A DNA stretch of 9,948 nucleotides from an uncultured Fretibacterium sp. (GTDB lineage: Bacteria; Synergistota; Synergistia; Synergistales; Aminobacteriaceae), in NCBI RefSeq assembly GCF_938040765.1, contig NZ_CALIAA010000207.1, forward strand, positions 1-9,948, written 5' to 3'. The stretch's first letter is position 1. Each line of letters opens with the position of its first letter. The position numbers were made by a program, and so were the translations under genes. The notes below the pieces were generated by a model. The model did not search any database, had not been told where the DNA came from, and saw only the letters and a program-made list of their open reading frames with translations. This document shows positions 5,985 through 9,948 of the stretch, one piece after another.

Positions 5985-6953
5985 TCACGGATATTCGATG
6001 TCCCCGGCCCAGGGGCAGGCGACAAAATGCCCTGCGGATATCTCGTGCAGCGCGGGGGTCTCGGCCGTGCACCCGGCCTGCGCGAACTCGCAGCGGGCGG
6101 CGAACCTGCAGCCCGGCGGCGGGTCGATGGGGCTCGTGACCTCGCCCCGTATGATCCGGTGTCGGGTGCTGCGCGCGGACAGGTCCGGGACGGGGATGGC
6201 CGAGAGCAGGGCCCTCGTGTAGGGATGCCGGGGCTGGGCGAAGAGTTCCTTCGAGCTCGCCAGCTCCACGCACTGGCCGAGGTAGAGGACCGCTATGTTG
6301 TCCGAGATGTGTTTGACGACGCTGAGGTCGTGCGTGATGAACATGTAGGTCAGCTGCATCCTGTCCTGCAGGTCCATGAGCAGGTTGAGGATCTGCGCCT
6401 GTATGGAGACGTCGAGCGCCGACACGGGCTCGTCGCAGACGATGAACTTCGGATTCAGCGCCAGAGCACGGGCCACGCCGATGCGCTGGCGGCGTCCCCC
6501 GTCCAGTTCGTGGGGATAGGCGTTGTACAGCCTTTCGCTGAGCCCGACCGTCTCCATCAGGGAGTCTATGCGGTCCAGCATCTCCTGTCTGCTCCCGCAG
6601 GTCCTGTTCACGATCATGGGCTCCGCTATGATCTCGGACACCGTCATCCGCGGGTTGAGGCTCGAATAGGGGTCCTGGAAGATGATCTGCATGTCGCAGC
6701 GCTTCTCCCGCATCTGAGCGTCGCTCATGTCGGAGATCCTCTCTCCGTCGAAGAATATCTCCCCCGACGTCGGGGCCAGCAGGCGCAGCACCGTGCGTCC
6801 GAGGGTGCTCTTCCCGCAGCCGGATTCCCCGACGACCCCGAGGGTCTCCCCCGCGCCGATGCTGATGCTGATGTCGTCCACCGCGTGCAGCAGTCCGCTG
6901 CTCGTCTTGAAATACTTTTTCAGATTGCGCGTTTCCAGCAGGGGAGACGGCAT
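5985..6953 (-). CDS. ABC transporter ATP-binding protein, OppF/DppF-like
   Basis: This 322-residue cytoplasmic ATPase belongs to the oligopeptide/dipeptide (or nickel) ABC importer family. Walker A is GESGCGKST (42-50), the Q-loop is Q93 in IFQDPYSSLNPRMTV, Walker B is FIVCDEP (170-176), the D-loop is SALD, and the switch histidine is H208 (ITHDLSVV). The C-terminal oligopeptide-transporter domain is present (RHPYTRALLSAIP, then PPGCRF), with C282, C288, C295 and C313; such C-terminal cysteines have been linked to an Fe-S cluster in related ATPases. The signature motif is unusual: LDGGRRQR (150-157) instead of LSGGQRQR. The ATG at 6953 has AGAGGAAGGTG just upstream. The longer frame to 7028 reads through the inverted-repeat element and is unlikely. 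The gene follows the permease gene by 125 bases on the same strand. An importer would also need a second ATPase, two permeases and a binding protein, none of which are here, so its substrate is unknown. Confidence 0.9.
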   Translation of the reverse strand: MPSPLLETRNLKKYFKTSSGLLHAVDDISISIGAGETLGVVGESGCGKSTLGRTVLRLLAPTSGEIFFDGERISDMSDAQMREKRCDMQIIFQDPYSSLNPRMTVSEIIAEPMIVNRTCGSRQEMLDRIDSLMETVGLSERLYNAYPHELDGGRRQRIGVARALALNPKFIVCDEPVSALDVSIQAQILNLLMDLQDRMQLTYMFITHDLSVVKHISDNIAVLYLGQCVELASSKELFAQPRHPYTRALLSAIPVPDLSARSTRHRIIRGEVTSPIDPPPGCRFAARCEFAQAGCTAETPALHEISAGHFVACPWAGDIEYP

Positions 6954-6969
6954 CTTTTCACCTTCCTCT

Positions 6970-7057
6970 AGGGAAGCGCTGATCAAAACAAAAACGCATA
7001 TTTTGCCAAAGGGGAACATGCAAAACATCTATGGGCAAAAATCTCCAGCGCTTCCCT
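6970..7057. repeat. 88-base inverted-repeat element (MITE-like or IS remnant)
   Basis: AGGGAAGCGCTG (6970-6981) and its exact reverse complement CAGCGCTTCCCT (7046-7057) bound a 64-base interior that is much richer in A+T than its surroundings. Inner arms TTTTGCC (7001-7007) and GGCAAAA (7034-7040) also pair, so the element can fold into a long nested hairpin. A third, degraded copy of the end motif (minus strand GAGGAACCGCTGATTT) starts at the stop codon of the permease gene and runs leftward to about 7065. The ends resemble insertion-sequence terminal repeats in form, but no transposase and no clear target-site duplication is present. A transcript hairpin acting between the permease and ATPase genes is an alternative reading. 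Confidence 0.7.
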
Positions 7058-7078
7058 GAAAATTAAATCAGCGGTTCC

Positions 7079-8503
7079 TCAGATATCTATGACCGCACGA
7101 TCCTGCTCGTCCCTTGGAAAAATCGCGTTCGCCAGGATCCCGACGATGCAGACCGCCACCACGGAATCCCTGAAGATGTACTGAATCGGGCCGGGGAAGT
7201 TCTTCAGCACCGCCTCCGGCGCACCCCCGAACCCCATTCCCAGCGCCAGGGTAACGCCCAGTACGATGACGTTGCGCTGGCTGAAGCCCGACTTGGCGAT
7301 CAGCTTGATCCCGTTGATGGCGATCATCGCGAAGACCATGAGCAAAGCCCCGCCCAAGACGGGGTTGGGCATGATGGAGAAGAGCGCCCCGACCTTCGGC
7401 AGGAACCCGGCGACCACCAGGACGGAGGCCCCGATGGCGATGCAGAACTTGTTGACGACCCCCGTCATGGCCACGATGCCCGCATTCTGGCCGAACGCGG
7501 TGTTCGGCAGCGTATTGAAGACCGTCGCCAGCATGGACCCGAACGAGTCCGCGAGGATCGCCCCCGCCGTCTCGTCCACCGTGGCCTCGCGGTCGAAGGC
7601 CGCAATGGTGATGCCCGACGTGTTCCCGATGGTCTCGAGCCCCGAGATCACGTAGAGCGCGGCAAAGCTGAGCACGGCATCCGGATGAAATTCGTATCGG
7701 AAGCGGAAGGGCAGCGGGACATCCGCCCAGGCGGCGTTCAGGATCGGGGAGAAATCGAGCTTCCCCATGAAGAACGAGAGGACGTACCCCAGGAGGATCC
7801 CGATCAGAAGGGAGGAGAGCGCCACCATCCTGCCGCCGAACCGCTGACACGCCAGCACCGTCAGGAACACGGCCGAGCCGATGAACAGGTTGGACGGGCT
7901 CCCATAATCCAGGCTGCCGAGCCCGCCGGCCCAGTAGTGCATGCCCGTGGTCAACAGGTCGGCCCCGATCGCCAGCAGCACGGTTCCAATCACCAGCGGC
8001 GGGAAGAAACGCTTGAGCGGCCTGATGAAAAAACCCATGACGAACTCCACCAGGCTGCCCAGCAGGGCACCCCCCAGAACGCCGGGGAGCCCGTAGAGCC
8101 GGCCGATCGTGCTGGACGTCGGAACGAAGGCGAAGGAGGTCCCCATCACGATGGGGAGCTCCGCACCGATGCGCGGCCGGCCCTTCCCGCGGCCGAAGGC
8201 GTAGATCGGATAAAGCTGCAGGAACGTCGTCACCCCGGAGACCAGCATGGTGCACTGCACCATGATCACCCTGTCGGCACTTCCCATCCCCAGGACGCCG
8301 GCCAGGATGAAGCAGGGCGCCAGGTTCGAGGTGAACATGGCCAGGACGTGCTGAAGCCCCAGGGGAAAGGCAACCCTCAGCGGCGGTATGCCGTGGAGCC
8401 GGTAGATCGTCCCGCAGGGATCGGCAGAGTCGTCCGATCCGTCCGGCAGAACATCTTCCGCAAAATTTTCCTTCACAAAATCTCTTTCCGTAGCATCATT
8501 CAC
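7079..8503 (-). CDS. NCS2-family uracil/xanthine (purine) permease
   Basis: This 474-residue integral membrane protein belongs to the NCS2 (NAT) nucleobase-ion symporter family, which normally has 14 membrane segments in two inverted halves. Residues 1-35 are a polar, acidic cytoplasmic tail. The hydrophobic core runs from about 43 to 463. Family marks are LQHVLAMF (50-57) in the first membrane segment, SGLETIGNTSG (287-297) with the substrate-region glutamate E290, and the NAT signature QNAGIVAMTG (339-348). Length is typical. The start is GTG at 8503, 7 bases after AGGGGGAGGA; the ATG at 8510 is in another frame and stops at once. Family members carry xanthine, urate, uracil or guanine, and motifs alone do not decide which. 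Being between ygeY and near a xanthine dehydrogenase-type enzyme makes xanthine or urate most likely (inference). It follows ygeY by 124 bases on the same strand. Confidence 0.93.
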   Translation of the reverse strand: MNDATERDFVKENFAEDVLPDGSDDSADPCGTIYRLHGIPPLRVAFPLGLQHVLAMFTSNLAPCFILAGVLGMGSADRVIMVQCTMLVSGVTTFLQLYPIYAFGRGKGRPRIGAELPIVMGTSFAFVPTSSTIGRLYGLPGVLGGALLGSLVEFVMGFFIRPLKRFFPPLVIGTVLLAIGADLLTTGMHYWAGGLGSLDYGSPSNLFIGSAVFLTVLACQRFGGRMVALSSLLIGILLGYVLSFFMGKLDFSPILNAAWADVPLPFRFRYEFHPDAVLSFAALYVISGLETIGNTSGITIAAFDREATVDETAGAILADSFGSMLATVFNTLPNTAFGQNAGIVAMTGVVNKFCIAIGASVLVVAGFLPKVGALFSIMPNPVLGGALLMVFAMIAINGIKLIAKSGFSQRNVIVLGVTLALGMGFGGAPEAVLKNFPGPIQYIFRDSVVAVCIVGILANAIFPRDEQDRAVIDI

Positions 8504-8571
8504 TGCGCATTCCTCCCCCTCAAATCCTCTCCCCCGTCGGAGTCTCGGATACGGCTGCAGTGAACAACCCG

Positions 8572-8599
8572 GGCCGGGATGTCGGTTCTCGCCCCGGCC
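8572..8599 (-). terminator. 7-bp hairpin between ygeY and the permease gene
   Basis: GGCCGGG (8572-8578) pairs perfectly with CCCGGCC (8593-8599) around a 14-base loop. On the minus strand it lies about 29 bases past the ygeY stop and is followed by GGTTGTTC, so the T-run is poor. It could cause partial termination or act as an mRNA end-protecting hairpin that separates expression of the two genes. The remaining gap sequence up to the permease ribosome site shows nothing else I recognise. Confidence 0.4.
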
Positions 8600-8627
8600 T
8601 CACAGAAAGGATGAAGAAACGTGTTCC

Positions 8628-9869
8628 TCAGCGCTCGACGATATTCTCCGTGTGCTCCGGCATCAGGGCCGCGTACTTCTGCGCATAGAGGCTCGGGATC
8701 GCGGCATAGAGCGCCGCGCAGGCCACGATTTCCTCCTTCCAGGTCACCTCGTTGGGAGCATGGGCCTGGTTCTCGTGCCCCGGACCGAACCCGATGCAGG
8801 GGATCCCATGCATCCCCATGATCGCGACGCCGTTCGTGGAAAAGGTCCACTTGTCCAGACGCGCCTTTTTCTTGAAGAGGCCGGAATAGGCCTCCATCAG
8901 CGTCTCGCAGACGGGATGGTCCTCCTCGATGACCCAGGTCGGGAAGTAGCAGTCCGTGGGATAGAGCAGGCCCGTCCAGGAGGGGCGCTCGTACTTGTAC
9001 ATGCGCACCTCGGCCCCGGCGGCCTCGACCGCGGGGAGCCGGCGGATCTGATTCATGGCGTACTCCGCCGTCTCGCCGCGCGTCAGGCGTCGGTCGATGG
9101 AGATGCGACAGCCGTCGGCCACCGCGCAGCGGGAGGGCGAGGAGAAGAAGATCTCGGAGACCGTCAGGCTGCCCTTGCCCAGGAACGCGTCGTCCTTCAG
9201 GTTCGGGTGCAGCGCCCTCAGCTCGTTCAGGATCGGCCCCGCCTTGAAGATTGCGTTGTCGCCGCGCTCGGGCGCGGAGCCGTGGCAGCTCACCCCCTTG
9301 ATGACGACCTCGATCTCCATGCGCCCCCGATGCCCGCGGTAGATGCCGCCGTCCGTCGGTTCGGTGCTGACGACGAACTCGGGGCGCAGCTTGTCCTCCT
9401 TGATGATGTACTGCCAGCAGAGCCCGTCGCAGTCCTCCTCCTGCACGGAACCAACCATCACGATGGTGCAGTCGTCCTCGATCCCCAGCTCCTTGACGAT
9501 CTTGCCCGCGTAGACCATGGCGGCCATGCCGCCCTCCTGGTCGCTGGCGCCGCGGCCGCCGATGAGCTCATCGTCCTCCATGCCCGCGTAGGGATCGAAC
9601 TTCCAGTTGGTGCGCTCGCCGATGCCCACCGTGTCGATGTGGGCGTCCAGCGCGATCAGATGCCTGCCGTGCCCGATGGTCCCGAGGATGTTCCCTATGG
9701 GATCGATCTCGACCCTGTCGAACCCGACCTTCTCCATCTCCTCCTTGATACGGTGGATGACCCGCTTCTCGTCGCAGCTCTCGCTTGGAATGGCGATCAT
9801 GTCCCGCAGGAACCTCGTCATATCCTTCTCGTAAGACTTGGCCTTTGCCAGAATCCTCGCGTAGTCCAT
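8628..9869 (-). CDS. ygeY: YgeY, selenium-metabolism/purine-linked M20-type hydrolase
   Basis: This 413-residue cytoplasmic metallohydrolase of the M20 (ArgE/DapE) fold closely matches E. coli YgeY from memory: MTRFLRDMIAIPSESCDEKR and CHGSAPERGDNAIFK are nearly identical. The two-metal site is complete: H77 and D79 in DAHIDT, D110 in ASDQEGG, general base E144 and ligand E145 in QEEDCDG, E170 in STEPTD, and H370 in AHAP. The dimerisation lid domain spans about residues 180-295. In enterobacteria ygeY lies with ygeX, ygeW, hyuA and yqeB, and reports on gut bacteria tie this set to anaerobic purine/urate breakdown; the exact YgeY substrate is not established to my knowledge. I chose the ATG at 9869 because AAGAGGTG ends 8 bases upstream and the family N-terminus aligns. 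ATGs at 9893 and 9875 are in frame but lack a properly spaced ribosome site. It heads a minus-strand series with the permease and ABC ATPase genes. Confidence 0.93.
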   Translation of the reverse strand: MDYARILAKAKSYEKDMTRFLRDMIAIPSESCDEKRVIHRIKEEMEKVGFDRVEIDPIGNILGTIGHGRHLIALDAHIDTVGIGERTNWKFDPYAGMEDDELIGGRGASDQEGGMAAMVYAGKIVKELGIEDDCTIVMVGSVQEEDCDGLCWQYIIKEDKLRPEFVVSTEPTDGGIYRGHRGRMEIEVVIKGVSCHGSAPERGDNAIFKAGPILNELRALHPNLKDDAFLGKGSLTVSEIFFSSPSRCAVADGCRISIDRRLTRGETAEYAMNQIRRLPAVEAAGAEVRMYKYERPSWTGLLYPTDCYFPTWVIEEDHPVCETLMEAYSGLFKKKARLDKWTFSTNGVAIMGMHGIPCIGFGPGHENQAHAPNEVTWKEEIVACAALYAAIPSLYAQKYAALMPEHTENIVER

Positions 9870-9925
9870 AACCATGCACCTCTTGTTTTTCATCGATCGA
9901 TTTAGGGCCTGAAACGCCCATTTTT

Positions 9926-9941
9926 CATAATCTGTATAATG
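9926..9941 (-). promoter_or_regulatory. Possible -10 and imperfect palindrome upstream of ygeY
   Basis: On the minus strand, TATACA (9938-9933) could be a -10 element for ygeY, giving a leader of about 57 bases; its -35 would fall outside the window. The same bases form an imperfect palindrome, CATAAT-CTGT-ATAATG on the plus strand, a possible operator. On the plus strand TATAAT (9935-9940) could instead serve a divergent gene past the right edge. No purine riboswitch is visible in the 79 bases available. Confidence 0.3.
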
Positions 9942-9948
9942 ATGAACC

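Noticed and set aside
6954..7028. N-terminal extension of the ABC ATPase with a hydrophobic stretch
   Set aside because: It translates the inverted-repeat element. The ATG at 6953 has its own ribosome site and matches the family start.
8652..9905. 417-codon open frame on the plus strand opposite ygeY
   Set aside because: It mirrors the codon structure of ygeY, whose active-site residues are all intact, and has no recognisable domain of its own.
1..9948. CRISPR arrays, tRNA, rRNA genes or a complete transposase
   Set aside because: No regularly spaced repeats, cloverleaf sequence, conserved rRNA segment or transposase motif was seen on either strand.

Overview
The window is GC-rich (roughly 60-65% by eye) bacterial DNA with seven protein genes I consider real. 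Coding is dense and several starts are GTG or TTG behind strong Shine-Dalgarno sequences. Protein character (an amino-acid and purine-using anaerobe with molybdenum hydroxylase, selenium-linked accessory genes and Tpx) fits a strict or facultative anaerobe. Synergistota is my best guess for the phylum, with low confidence, because no phylogenetic marker is present.

Layout. From the left, on the minus strand: a thiol peroxidase (tpx, 53-565), preceded by a gene for an 86-residue protein with a Gly/Cys-rich tail (667-927). A good sigma-70-like promoter lies just upstream of that small gene (994-1022). Next, also on the minus strand, is a molybdenum hydroxylase of the xanthine dehydrogenase family. 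Its Moco subunit (2518-4821, TTG start) is followed after 78 bases by a fused [2Fe-2S]/FAD subunit (1072-2439). A 272-base divergent control region separates it from yqeB (5094-5873, plus strand), which belongs to the EF2563/YqeB family linked to selenium-dependent molybdenum hydroxylases. Converging on yqeB is a second minus-strand series, read from the right edge: ygeY (8628-9869, M20-type hydrolase linked to selenium metabolism and purine breakdown), an NCS2 uracil/xanthine-type permease (7079-8503), and an OppF/DppF-like ABC ATPase (5985-6953). A small inverted-repeat element sits between the permease and the ATPase.

How they fit together. The permease would import a purine such as xanthine or urate. 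The two-subunit hydroxylase would act on it, with YqeB possibly helping to mature a selenium-containing molybdenum site. YgeY is a conserved member of the anaerobic purine-degradation gene set also seen in the E. coli ygeW-ygeX-ygeY-hyuA-yqeB region. I therefore read 1072-9869 as part of an anaerobic purine-use locus. The ABC ATPase has no permease or binding-protein partner here, and its place in the pathway is unclear. The tpx unit looks like an independent oxidative-defence operon. All intergenic stretches are under 300 bases. The most noteworthy unexplained items are the Gly/Cys-tailed small protein paired with Tpx, the 88-base inverted-repeat element, and the repeats between the hydroxylase genes.
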